Shown piece after piece: positions 1 through 11,781 of a stretch of DNA of 64,000 nucleotides. This stretch comes from Aphelocoma coerulescens (lineage: Eukaryota; Chordata; Aves; Passeriformes; Corvidae). Under the pieces are notes generated by a model. That model did no database searches. It worked only from the letters and a program-made list of their open reading frames with translations, and was not told the DNA's origin. How positions within the stretch are numbered: position 1 is the first letter of the stretch; the number at the start of each line of letters is the position of its first letter. Location: contig NC_091020.1 in assembly GCF_041296385.1 (NCBI RefSeq), positions 28,081,001 to 28,145,000 on the forward strand. Reading direction: 5' to 3'. The position numbers and the translations under genes are program-made.

Positions 1-3000
1 TTTTAATGCCATCTCACAAATGGCCTTAGCCATGATTGTTTTCCTTTCTTTTATAGCATTTGAAAAAAAATGAATATATACCAAAAAAAATTCTATTCTA
101 TCATTCAAGAAGTGCCATGAAATGGTAACATTTTGGATAGCACATCTTCAGGAACAATTGCTGCGAATGCCTTCAGGTTTTTACAAAAGAGGTCAACATT
201 GTTAAGACAAATGCAGAAAACTTGCCATACAAAAAGACGCCCAGTCAAATATGGTGTAATAAGAAGAAAATAATGCAAGAAGAGTGTGTGTGTCCAGTCT
301 CCAGCTTTGTCACACCTAAAAGCTGTAGATTAGTCATTAATTAAATTGAGGCAGGGTGAAAGACATTACTTCCTTTCATCTGTTTAAGATACATCTTTTA
401 GTGGTTTCTAATGATTATGGAAGTTGATAAGATGCAAACTTTTGACATTTTTGTTTTCTTTAAATTGCACAGAATGTAAATTTAACTATATTTATCATAA
501 AAGCCAATATGAGATCATGTACGTTCTTGTCATTTTATAGCTTGCATACATTTCTTCTGCTGGAGAAATAATTGCTTTTACCTTTGAGTGCTGACGAGGG
601 GGTTGGGGTTTTCTTTTTCCTATTAACTGTTTGGGACCAGGGTTTCATGTACCCGACGTGCTGAAGAATGCCACTGCACCGACAGCTGGGCTATCCACCC
701 TCCCTCAGAGCTCTTGCTAAAGCTCTCGTAATGTTTGCTAAGGCCTATGGTTCTTAGTCATGCTCAGGTGACTAAATGTGTGATTTGTTCTTCTTGATAC
801 TTCAGTACCCTGAGAAAGGCTGGTTGGAGATTAGGACAACCTTGACTCTTTCCAGTTGCAGTTGCCACTGTGCATGTGATTGTCATTTAGACTTGCCGAA
901 GGGATCTGGTGTTGCCTGTGCTCTGCATGAAATGAGTTAATCCCTCCCCTGTTTTGGTTGGTGAATTTCCGTGGCCCCAGAAGCCCCACTGTGCCTCCTA
1001 GTGATGGTCATAACCTAATTGATTCCCTCTGTGGAAGGAGTGGACATGGAGATGGGAGAAAACTGAAGTTGCATCAAAACTGTTCAGAGAAAAGTTCTAT
1101 GTCAGAGTCTCTCAGCAGCAGAAGGAGACTTTTCATCCTTCAGAAATGCCTTCCCATATGTTTTAAAAATAAGCAGTGAATAAAATCTAGCTAGTACCCG
1201 ATTTTCAGCACCCTTCCATTTTGTGTTTTTGCCTTTAGCTCCACATCCATGAGGTCCTCGTTCAGGCTTTCTCTGTTCTCACGTTTGATTTCCAATTGTT
1301 CCTGTAGATCTCTTTCCTTCCTAGGCCAGCCAGTGCCCTCTCACTCCCCACACACTCCACTGATCACCTGGGTACAATTTTCACTTCCTGAGACTGCCAG
1401 CTCCTTGAGAGAGGGCTTATGCAAGCCATGATAACCCTGATGGCTACCAAATAACACTATACTCCAATGCTGTTCATTTGGAATGTGTTGCAAGATTTCT
1501 ATTATTAATTAAATCTCTCCGTAAGTATTTTAGCTATCAGATATGATGAAAATAATTCTGAGTTTTAATCTTAATGGCAAGATTGTCAGAAGATGGCACA
1601 GCAAGGTAAAAATGTAGTCAAGGAAGGCCAATGTGTTTCAGGAGGCATTCAGCCGAGAAAGGGATATCTTTTCTGTCTTTTACTCCTCCAGAAAAACTGT
1701 CAAAGGAAAAGTATATTTGCTTCTGGTCAAAAATTAATGTGCAAATATAGGATCCATTAAAAAGAGATGATGGATCAAGGTATTTACTGGCTAATTATTG
1801 ATTAGCATCTTCTGCTTCACTGGTGAGTTTCATCTCTACAATATTTCTGATTAATGGGAGGTTACACACACTTTACAATATCCTAACACTTTTCTATATG
1901 GTTTTGCCTTCAGAGCTAGCAAGCTTTCTTGCTTGGGCCTCATGTCCAAGCTTTTAGGGGTATTTATTCCTATGCTGTAGGCACCTAACCTGGCTGACCA
2001 GTGCTGCTGGGGTGCGTATATGGCTGGGAGAAAGCGAGAGCAGTTCAGAGCAGGAGTGGAGCTTATATATACAGAGAGCTGAGGGAGATTAGCTAGATAT
2101 AATTTAGATGTTTAAAGTGGGATAGTGTGACTACTTCCCTGCACCTGTTATTACATGACTCATTCTTTCATTCGGGGCCCAGGTGGAAACACGTTGATGT
2201 GGTTTGAGTGTAATACTATAACTAGAGATTGGTATCCATGTTATTACAAGTAGACAGCCCCAGTCCTTGAGACTGAACTTTAAAGCTAGAGGACATAGCT
2301 CTGCACAATTCCTCAGCCCTACCAACAAAATCTTAGGCGCCTTGCATGGCCTGACTCTTTCAATAAACCCTGCTAGAAAATCAGCTAGAAATAGGCCTTC
2401 CTTTCTTATTCTCCAGGCTTCCATTTTTGAGGGTTTCATTTCATTATCTGCTCAGTTTTCAGCAATTTTTAATGGATTTTCCCAAGGTCTTACAAAGAGG
2501 CACCTTTGGGAAGGAATTCAGAGAACATGAAAGAGGCTTCTGCTGGGAACAGTCTGCACACTGGAGGTGGACCTCAGGAAGTGTGGCCTTTTTGTCCCCA
2601 GAAAGCCATGGGGAGTCCCATCCCCTCCGCAACACCCCCAAAGCCTTTTCACCTCTAAATATACAATGACAATTACAATGTAATTAGATCTTCTGGCTTG
2701 AGAACATAAAGACTTGGACATATTTTCAGAGTTTGTGGTTGGGAAGAGGAAAAAAAACTTGAGTGTTTTCCAAATTCCTCACTTTTTCCAGGGTCAGCTA
2801 CAAGAGGAGCAAGAAGTCATATGCCAGTTGCACAGATATTTTTTTCATTGGTATTTCTGTTTGCTAATTTCAGTCGTTAATGATGAAAAATGTCTCAAGT
2901 CAGATACTTCCAGCCAGCTGTAATTCTGCTAGGCAGAGTTCTCTTACTGTTTTATTACAGTAGGTTGCCATGTCTTTATGTTTTTGCCACAGCCTGTCTC

Positions 3001-6000
3001 ATTCTTTTCAGTTGCTTTTATTTAAGAAAAACGTTCTTAAACCTGAATATGGGAATGATTGAACAGCCCCCAGATACCCTGAACTTGGGATTTATCATTA
3101 TGTATCTAAGGCTTTACTTTACTAATCATTACATTTTATTCCCCTATGTGGGTGGGGTTTAGTGCTTCCATTTGAAAACTCATCGTAACAAGGATGTCCT
3201 TGTATATAGTAATAATTGTGTCTGTCCAGAAGGTATGTGAGTATAACTATATTACTTTAAATTCACATTTAGTTTCATCTGGTATTAGTTTTTGCCCATG
3301 TGACTAGACCTACACTTTGTGTTTGTTTGAATCTGCTGATTTGCACATGAATATTGGACACTTAAAAATCACTTGCCACTGATTTGCATGCACCTATTTT
3401 CTTTTATGTTAGCAAAAGCTGCCAACCAGAAGTAAAAGGGCACAAAAAGCGCAATAGCCAAGTATTCAAAGTGACCATTTAAAATGTGATCTTGTATACA
3501 GAGAAAAAGCCCTTCTGTCCAGTAAACTGATAGGAATCCTTCTAGTAAAATCATAAATACATATTACAGTGAAACAGTGTTGGACAGTGCTCCGTCATCA
3601 ATCAGTCTGTGTTCTTGAGGACACTATTTTTCAAGATGCCTCCTTTAAGAATAAAGCCCTGTGTTGTAATGAATGTGTGCTAACTGATCCCTCAAGCCAT
3701 TTGTTTGGTTTTTTTTTTTTAAATTTGTATCAGTGTCAGAGTTGAGCTTCTGTAAGAAATTTTTTACAGTATTTTATTTGTAATCTTCAAGTTAAGGGCA
3801 CAAAACTCTTTATGCACCCAGAGTCTGCACTGGTTCATTTATATCCTGCATTTTGTTAACATGTTACCGTGATTGCTAATTTTCATGACAATTGTTATTG
3901 TACCATCGGTGCTTAAGGGCAAGGCATCATTATTCAATGCTGGTCAATCAGGCACTAAGACATGTGCAAGACATCAGGCTGAACCCATATAGATGTCGTG
4001 CACTCCCCTGCTAATGAATGCAGTTTTATAAAAAGGTTTAAACACGGTTGGCATCCTTAATGTAAGGTTTGCAAAAGTGCTTTGTGTTTATATGGAGCAG
4101 ATCTAAACATGGCACAAACAGAGTTAGACCCATTGTGTGTATGTGTGTGTGAAGCTACGGACAGGAGCGAATCCTTTGGGGGTTTGAAATGTGGAAAGGC
4201 AGCACAGTTTCTGCCAGGGCAAGAGTGAGGGGAACAGATTTGCCACGAACATTAGTGTTCAGTAGCAGATGTGGGACCTGTTCTGCAGTGGGTGCCCTGT
4301 GCACCAAGGAGGTGATCCACAAACGCGGGTGGTGTCATGAATTTGGCACCGGCTGGAGGCACCCTCCAGCACAGCAGTGGTCAGAGATTAGGCACTGTGA
4401 CCAGAAGCCAGGATAAAGGGTCAGGCATCTGGAAAGGTGGAGCAGAAGGAAATTGGAGAGGAGAGGGATGTGCTTTCTGTGTTATTAGACCAGAGTGCTC
4501 TTCTAGTGCGCCAGTTAACATTACCCTTGCGTCTGCAACTAAAGTTACGGTTTCTGTGTGGTTTTGCACCCAAATATTTCGGGCTGCTGTCCATAATAAA
4601 CTAGATGGAGCTTGGTTTAAAAGCACAGATTTTTCGTCTCTTCTAACTCAAAGTAGAATGAGCCCTTGTGCTTATAGAGCCTTGTATGAAAGGAACAGTA
4701 GACATTGGCTGTTAACGAGCTCCCGCACAGGGCTCCAGCAGAACTTGGTGTGAATTCAGTGCCTAAGCTGCATCAACTAAATGGTTAATTCTTCTCATAT
4801 CAACAGCACTGTGATTCATAATGTAAACTTGAGGAATCCTTGATGTTTCAGTCACACATTCCTCTTAATTTGGCCATGCATTCTTTTAAAGCTACAGTGT
4901 GCTAACTTAATAAAATGCAGCATGCAAATGCACAAGTTTTTGCCTTCAGGCATTTTAGCCATGGATGTTTCAATGGGTGTCTTCTTTCAAGTATATATTC
5001 TTTCCTAAATTATTTACCCTGTAAACATGCTTTGCATTTTCAAAGAAAAATCTGGGCTTCCTCATTCACCATATTTTGTTGAATTTAAGGTGTAATGGAG
5101 ATAAAAGACTATCATCTGCTTCTTGTGAGCATGTTAGCCTTTGGGATTTTTTTGTAGCGAGTGTTAGGCCCCATTTTCTTCTCCTTTGGTATTATTGCTC
5201 CCTCCCCCACTTAAATTCCTTGATGCTTTGCCTAGAGCAATACCCACTGGCAGTGTCTGGCTGTGACAGTACTATAGGCTTCCCTACAGATGGGTCCTGC
5301 CAATGCCAACCATTGTTCTACAACTGTGAGCTGGCTTGACTGTCTTGGATCACTTAAAACCCCCTTTCCTCTTCATTTTTTCTTTACTCTAAAGGGTCGT
5401 CCTTGCCTATTGACTTTGAGATCTGAAATATGCTGACACCCAGAGCTTGTGTTCTCTGTCTTAGCAGCAGCAGCTCCCAGACTTGGATTTCAACAGGCAC
5501 CACTGAGTCCTCCTCGGGACTGTCCTGCTGCTGCCAAACAGCTCTGTCATTCTTCTTCCAGCCTCATCCTTTGGGCAGTATGCAGTTAGTTTAATTTTAC
5601 TTGCTCACTTGAAAGGAAAACAGTAAAATTCAATGTTATTCTTTTTTTAAAGATATAAAATTAATCTTTAACTGTGCCCTTGAATATTAAAAGTGTATAA
5701 TGCTTCAGTGTAGGAATCTGTTGATAACATCCATCCTATTTCATGATTAATTTGTTCCTTTTAATATGATATTCTTTTGCTGCACTCTGCAGACTAATTC
5801 AGATTCCTAGAAATTGAACTTTGATATGTATTTCCTAGATTCACACCGTAAGTGAACCTTCAATTAGTAGATACAGGTGGTGGCATGCCTCACTCAGTGT
5901 TTTCTTGAAAAGGATTTTAGAGACATGGACACTGATTAAATAATCTTGCAATCAGGTGTGTACTGACAGGGTATTAAAAATAAAGCATTTGGGGGATTCG

Positions 6001-8301
6001 ATGCTTCTTTTTTATTTTGCTTTAGTTTTGTGTCTCAGATGATGCAATAACTTTTTCAGTGGGCCAGAGATAGGAGGAGTTGATTTAAACACTCAGTATG
6101 TTATGTATGCCTTTGCCTAACTATGTGTTAGATTAAGCGAGTTTCACTCACAGTTAATCCTTTGTAAATTAGCATTATGGATGCCTTGGGGCCCACATCC
6201 CACAAATAAAATGGTTGTCAAGCCAGCTGCACTGTGTATTACTTAAGGCTGAATGTTTTAAGAGTTTTCATGCTTTTAATCTATTTCACTGCTGAGTTTC
6301 AATTTTGCTGAGTGTCTTTTCAGGAGTGATGAGGGCGAGTGAGTAAATATATATTCTGGTTTTCATGCATTTGCCTGGGCAAATCGTTTGTTATCAGGTG
6401 TTTGGCAGAGAATGTCACACCCTGCCACAAAAGAGAAGCTTGTAAGTTCAGGTGTTAAATTGAAGTGCAAACCAACAAGAACCAAAAGCCCTTAATTAGC
6501 TTTATTTTGTTAGCCTGCTACACTTTTTTTTTAGGGGAAAAAAAGAGTGAGAAACATCCCTCCCTCCTCCTCATCCTTTTGGCAGAGTAAATATTGCCTG
6601 TTAAGTTTGAATTAGCTGTCATCGCGAAAGAATTAATGCTGTGGTTGAGCCTTTCTAGTGAGGAAGGGAAAAATAAACGAGACAGATCTTAGTTCAGCTT
6701 TAAGTGATAAATGAGGACAAAGCAGCCCATTCATCTCCTGCTAGGAAAGTGGACACAAACACTAAAGCAGTTTTGCGGAAGACGTGTCAGCAAATGTGAT
6801 CATTTTGTAACCTGTCAGGAGGATAGAGAGCTAGTCCTTTTAGAGTGTCACAGGGGAGGGTGTCTGTCTGATGTGACAGTTTTCATCCATCCATTTACTG
6901 CTTTTCCTTTAGGTGGGGGGTAAGCAAGGAAAGAGCTGGAGTTGGTTAAAACTGCATTTTCCTTTACACTTTCCAATATAATTTATATGTATATCCACTT
7001 GCATCCAAATGAAAAACATTTACCAAGAAAAACTCCCCTCTGCTCTCTGGAGTTTCTTCTCTCTTTCGCTGCGTGAAATATGCTCATTTTAACACATTAC
7101 ACTCCCTGTCTTCAAGTTGTACTTCGTTTGATGTTTCATAAAACACTTTTACCTCTTCTTACCATTGTTTGCTTCTTGAAGACTTTGTTTCGTTTTGTTT
7201 TGCAGAAGAATGAGAAAAAAATATGTAACTTGGGGTGCTTTTGTTGTATTTGGTTGTTGGGGGTTTTTTTGCTGTATCCCTCCAATTCTGATGATAAGCT
7301 TCTTGTACAAGTATGTTTTGCAATAGTCCCTGTTAGTGAAGAGCCTGAGAAAATATTCTTCCTTCTCTGTGAGAATGGTGTAACAAATGCTGAATTCTTA
7401 CAACCAAAATCCTCACATGAAATGCCTCAAATTCTACTGTTTCTCGATTTAGTAATTTTAATTGACCTATTAATTTTAGGAAAATTCTGAAGTGATGTGA
7501 TGACTGATTTTAGAAGCAGGAATTTCTCCCAGCAAATGATTGAAAAATATTAGGACTTTCTACTTCTGGCATCTTTTTATTTTCACTAATCTCCATTTTT
7601 TTCATACTACATAGAAATGTAACATTTGCCTATTACCATAGGTAAAGGTATGCTACAGAGACAGGAGATGCTTTTACAACACAAGCTTCACAGTTTGACA
7701 CTTGCTTCTTTATATCATCCTTTTCTTCAAAACTATCTTTTGTACTTTTCCCTTGGTATTTCAGTACAAGTGAGTATCTCATTGACATGTGTTTCCTTGA
7801 AATATTGTTCCTTAATAGTAAAATCCCTTGAAAATTAATACATTATTTCTTTTCAGTTTAAAAACACCGTGAAGATTTCAGAATGATTTTAAAAAATATA
7901 ATGATGTTTACTATTACAGACCACCCTGCTTGGATTGCATTGACTGAACACTATTTTTTTCATTTGTTCTTAGAAGGTTAATAAATTGGAACATAATTTA
8001 TTTTATTTATTCTAATATGTATATAAATGTATGCATAATTCAGAAAAGTCTACTTCTTTCTTGAATACAAAAGTTGGATTTAATAGTTACATAAAGAAAT
8101 GGTTGGAAGCACTGGAAATGGGAGAAGTAAAAAATAATCAGGATACACAGAATGGTTGAGGGAATACTGAGTTTGTGGGCACATGTCTTTTCTCCAATTT
8201 ATTTGTGCACCTCATTTTATAATGTTTTATATATAGTCTGCTATTTTGGTTTATTTTGTTTTATTCACTGTGGTTTTCTTGTCTCTTCTGCTTTTTTCCA
8301 G
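1..8301 (+). other. VTI1A: Last intron of VTI1A (3' part)
   Basis: Assigned as intron because the terminal VTI1A exon begins at 8302 after a good acceptor: a long T-rich tract (about 8245-8299) ending in CAG. The upstream exon encoding the rest of the SNARE motif is not seen in this stretch, so the intron starts before the window. It contains no convincing internal exon. It is AT-rich, with short TG-rich runs (about 284-294 and 4135-4153) and an enhancer-like block at 5580-6720. The open reading frames here, up to 138 codons, have no recognisable domains and overlap one another on both strands, so they are not annotated as genes. Confidence 0.8.
5580..6720. promoter_or_regulatory. Candidate intronic conserved non-coding block
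   Basis: This AT-rich stretch is full of homeodomain-type TAAT/ATTA cores (for example near 5590, 5750, 6165 and 6495), with little simple repeat and no open frame. A TCF/LEF core CTTTGAT lies at 5819-5825. Such texture is typical of vertebrate developmental enhancers, but I have no alignment. Function is inferred only from texture and from lying in the intron next to the probable TCF7L2 regulatory domain. It could equally be ordinary AT-rich intron. Confidence 0.35.
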
Positions 8302-8395
8302 GATCATCCAAAACCGGATTTTGATCGTTGTTCTGGCAGTCGTCATCATCTTCACCACCATGATGGCTATTTTTTTTTCTGTCAGGGGACGCTGA
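8302..8395 (+). CDS. VTI1A: VTI1A terminal coding exon (SNARE transmembrane tail)
   Basis: Vti1a is a Qb-SNARE, anchored by a C-terminal helix, that acts in fusion at the trans-Golgi network and endosomes. This exon supplies only the last 30 residues and the stop. An acceptor (polypyrimidine tract, AG at 8300-8301) is followed by one base completing a split codon, then by in-frame codons from 8303. They read IIQNRIL, about 18 hydrophobic residues, then SVRGR and TGA at 8393-8395. The split codon ends in G, compatible with the Arg expected before IIQNRIL. Length and layout match the mammalian tail as I recall it; about 17 of 30 residues are identical, the changes being mostly I/V/L swaps in the membrane helix plus RGR for RRH at the end. 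The longer ORF in another frame across this exon gives no hydrophobic tail and is a shadow. The exon contains a run of nine T at 8370-8378. The SNARE motif and N-terminal domain lie upstream of the window. Confidence 0.93.
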
Positions 8396-9189
8396 TATCT
8401 TTGTTCTTCACTAAACAGCAACAAACTGCTTGTTCTGAGTAATTAAGACAAAGTGGTCACATGAATCATTCTCTTGCACTGACAGAGTCTCCCTCTCTTT
8501 TCCACTCTTCAACTCAGGTGCAAGTGGTGTAAAATATTTTGTATTATTGATGGCATAGTTGACGGCATGTGGGGCTATTTTTTTCTTACATATTTGTCTT
8601 TATCTGAGTGTTTTCAGAATCTTAATATTGTTGGAGTGAGGGCTTGCTCTGGTGTAAAAAGACTTAATGTGTGTCGAATTCACCCAAAGGCAGTTAGCCT
8701 GAAAGTTGCCAGAGTTTAGTGAGGGAAGAGGGGTCTTTGCACTTTTCTTGTGCTGTGCAGGGTGTATGAATATCAAGCAGTATCTGGCCTTCTGTGATAT
8801 AGAATATAAGTAAAGCAGAGACCAAATGATGTAGAAAGTGAACCTGTCTCCTGTGACTAACTCCCAATCATGCATTATCGTAATAGATGTAACCTGGTTA
8901 AGAACAGTAGCTAGTATTAAAAAGAGAGCGACCTTAGGATGATGTTTAATATATGATGTGAATCCAAAACTCAATTTAACAATTTTTTTGTTTAAAATTA
9001 GGCTTTCTTTTCTGCTTATTCAAAGCAATTCCACTTTCATCATGATCATGAAAATGCATCACTTACCTAAAATGTAGTTGTGGCTACAGCCCATCTGTTG
9101 AATCTCTTTTAAATCTTCCAGTGTTGATATATGTACTGATAAGCATTACACACTAGGCCCTTAATGAAGATGTATAAAGACACTTATCT

Positions 9190-9238
9190 ATTTGTTGCTG
9201 ATTGAAAAGAGATCCTAAGTAATAGCTCAGCAACAAAT
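9190..9238 (+). other. Perfect 12-bp inverted repeat in VTI1A 3' UTR
   Basis: ATTTGTTGCTGA at 9190-9201 is exactly complementary to TCAGCAACAAAT at 9227-9238, leaving a 25-base loop. In RNA this would form a stable stem close to the best candidate poly(A) signal (9254). The role is unknown; it is shorter than a typical pre-miRNA stem. Confidence 0.85.
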
Positions 9239-9253
9239 GTGTGATTATAGTGC

Positions 9254-9259
9254 ATTAAA
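9254..9259 (+). terminator. Candidate poly(A) signal ATTAAA
   Basis: This is the common variant hexamer, lying in the sense orientation of VTI1A, with GT-rich sequence 30-70 bases downstream. AATAAA at 9938-9943 is the main alternative. Confidence 0.35.
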
Positions 9260-9937
9260 CAATAATCTAGATTTTTAATACTGACCTGACTGTGTTGAGA
9301 CTGCATGTTGGAATATTTTGAGTGTGTTAAATTCAGATGTGATATTCCCCTTTTTAAACAGAAACTGTAAAAATGTTAATTTATATATGCTTTTAGCTGA
9401 TATAATATATCATAGTTTCATCTACCTGTGTGTAAATGAGCTGTTTCTCTTTTCCTATTGGCTGTGTTTCTCCTTTAGACAGGTTGCGGTCATTTGGCTT
9501 ATAATTAAGCTTATAACTCCAACAAAGGTCTACCACTGATGATGTGATAAAGTTCGTATTTTCATAATAACTTCTAAATTCATTATTTGCAATCCCTTAC
9601 AAATATTGCAAATGGAGAGGAATTTTAAGCCCTTGAACTTAAGCCATAAAATGTTTCCGAAAGATGTTCAAAGAAACAAAAATCTGGTGACTTTTGTTTC
9701 CCCCACATTAGGCAGGAGCTGAGCACTGAATTTTCCTGTGTGCCTTAGTACTTTTGGGGTTTTGGCATCCCTGTGGACTCTGCCAACTTGCTGTGCTGTC
9801 CCTGGGAGCTGATTTGGGGAGCTGATTTTGGCCCTAAATTGGGCTGATTTTGGCTTTCTCTACATGGAAACAACTCAGTTAAAAGGATATGGTACTGATG
9901 CCACAGCTAAGACATAGTAAGATGGTGATAAATGTAG

Positions 9938-9943
9938 AATAAA
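9938..9943 (+). terminator. Candidate poly(A) signal AATAAA
   Basis: First canonical AATAAA that I find downstream of the VTI1A stop, 1.5 kb after it. If used, it would define a long 3' UTR isoform. Confidence 0.35.
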
Positions 9944-9959
9944 AGGATCCACAGGAAAA

Positions 9960-11250
9960 ATGCTACTCATTGAAACAAATGGAAGCATGTAGGGTCAGCG
10001 CTGCTGTCTGTTACATGCAACTCACAACAAAGTTTAGAAGTGGTTTATGTGCTGGGTTTCTCTACCAGCTCATGTCAATGGCTGTAGGATGGTGCTGGGA
10101 CAAAAGTTCCTGGATAATCCAGACCCAGGTTTCAGAAGGTGTTGCTCTGTGCAGCACAGACATGTTCAGCTCCTCACCTTGATGGCCCTGCACTGTCACA
10201 AGGTCATGGGACACCCCGGCCGCCTCCTGGGGCATCCTCTCCTTTCATCCTTGCCAGGTGTGTGGCATTTACCATGTGGCTCTCAGACACAGAAAGATTT
10301 GGGTGTTCAGCTTCCAGCCTTCAGGCACGACGCGCACTCAAACTGAGCACTTTGGGTTGTGCAAGCAGAGCTCTGGCTGTTAGCTTCAAGTGATGGCACA
10401 GAGATGAGTTCAGACAAATTAGGATGAAGCCTGGCAGCATTAGCAGATATTTATCCTCAGCTCGGCAAATTAGGAGATGCATATTTTGTAAAGCAGAAAA
10501 CTGTCAAGAAGGAAATCTTAAGCTCCGTCTGTTGCCTAGACATTCTCTGCATTGCCTCAATAATTTAACTATCATGGGAATTGATTCATGACTACTGATC
10601 TTAACAGTGACCTATGACTAGGTTTTGCCCTCTATCTAGCCACCTGCTGGAATCAGCAAAAAGCTGAAAGGAAGCTAGTTTTCCTTATCCCAGTATAAAT
10701 CTAGGGCATAGTGTCACATCAGATACATCCACTCAGATAGGAATGAGGGAGAGAGAGAGACTGCCACGCAAAGCCTTCATCTTCACTTTTGATGAGCCCG
10801 CCATCGCTATGTTTCTCATACTAACCTGTTAATAACTCTTCCATGCCTGCTTTGCATCCTCGTGTACTCCCCACATGTAAAACAGTGCTCAGGTGGACAT
10901 TATACTCTTCAAAACACACTATACTCCTCTCTCACCCCTGTTCATCTGGCCTAGGAAGTGTGCAGGTGAGATTCACCAAATCCACACATTTTGGTGGGGA
11001 TTGAGTGACCTCGACTGAGAGCACAACCCCAACCACCCACAGGTAAGGTGACACCCCCAGGTCCAGGCTTCCCTGGGACTAGTTTGGTTGCATTTATCAT
11101 CTGTGAATGAATCCAAGTGCTTACAAATGTAAACCTCAAAGAGCAAAGTGTTTCTAATGTTGCCAGCCTTTGTGGAGAAACGACAAATTAAAAAACGCAC
11201 GCATGATGCTGTGTGTGAAATCCATCCCTGCTAAACAGCTGGGCTCACAT
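9960..11250. other. Intergenic sequence without recognisable gene
   Basis: Mixed composition with a few CpG-bearing patches (about 10210-10340). The overlapping short ORFs lack domains, splice context or codon coherence. I see nothing that supports a gene here. Confidence 0.6.
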
Positions 11251-11370
11251 AATAAATAAACTAATTCTGCACTGATACAAAATCAAAAGCAAATTAATTA
11301 AAGACCCTTAAGTTTTAAAGGGTTTTAAATGCTATACGTTTTGGGGAAATATCAGAAAATGTAGCTTGAC

Positions 11371-11378
11371 TGACGTCA
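11371..11378. promoter_or_regulatory. Full consensus CRE palindrome
   Basis: TGACGTCA, the CREB/ATF consensus, extended to a 10-base palindrome by flanking C and G. CpG is rare in the surrounding DNA, so its survival here is notable. Binding itself is inferred. Confidence 0.5.
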
Positions 11379-11695
11379 GTTCCCATCTCTGGGATGGGAG
11401 GCCATTTGCTATTCTGTTTAAGGCAGGCTGGATTGTCTTATTTTGGAGCCAGCTTGGTGGGGGGTTTTCTTTGCTGCTGCTTCAGAGCTCTGAGCTTCAA
11501 AGGCTGAAATTAATGGTGAACAAAATTGTGCGGCTCTGACCATCCCATGCGGGGCAAACCCATCGAGGGTTATCATTAAGTAAAGAAATAAAGAAAAAAA
11601 AACCCTGCCAGTTCCAAGAAAACCTCATCAGATAATGACCTCTGTGATTGGGTTTTCATTACCAAATAGCATCCAGAGATTGTCTGCCCCATAGA

Positions 11696-11781
11696 AGAAA
11701 AAAAAAAAAAAAGAAAAAGAAAGAAAAAGCAACTGTGTCTCTCTCTCTTTCTTTCTCTCGCTCTCTCTCTCCTTTTTTTTT
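11696..11781. repeat. Poly-purine tract followed by poly-pyrimidine tract
   Basis: A-rich AAAGAAAGA-type sequence (11696-11730) is followed within a few bases by TCTCTC/TTTCTTTC sequence (11735-11781). The two halves are roughly complementary, so the region can fold back or form triplex (H-DNA) structures. Probably a compound microsatellite. Confidence 0.8.

Larger units (their letters stand above)
8396..9310 (+). other. VTI1A: VTI1A 3' untranslated region (end uncertain)
   Basis: This sequence directly follows the VTI1A stop codon in the sense direction. Candidate poly(A) signals are ATTAAA at 8916-8921, ATTAAA at 9254-9259 (followed by a GT-rich stretch around 9288-9330, the best-looking site), and a canonical AATAAA at 9938-9943. 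The end shown corresponds to the middle candidate; the UTR may run to about 9960. A perfect 12-bp hairpin lies at 9190-9238. The actual cleavage site needs 3'-end reads. Confidence 0.6.

Noticed and set aside
8152..8442. 96-codon ORF overlapping the VTI1A exon
   Set aside because: Its frame gives a His-rich stretch without a membrane helix and ignores the splice acceptor at 8300-8301. The neighbouring frame gives the VTI1A tail, so this one is a shadow.
9804..9854. Degenerate GAGCTGATTTTGG triplication
   Set aside because: Three imperfect short units, probably local slippage. Too short and diverged to call an element.
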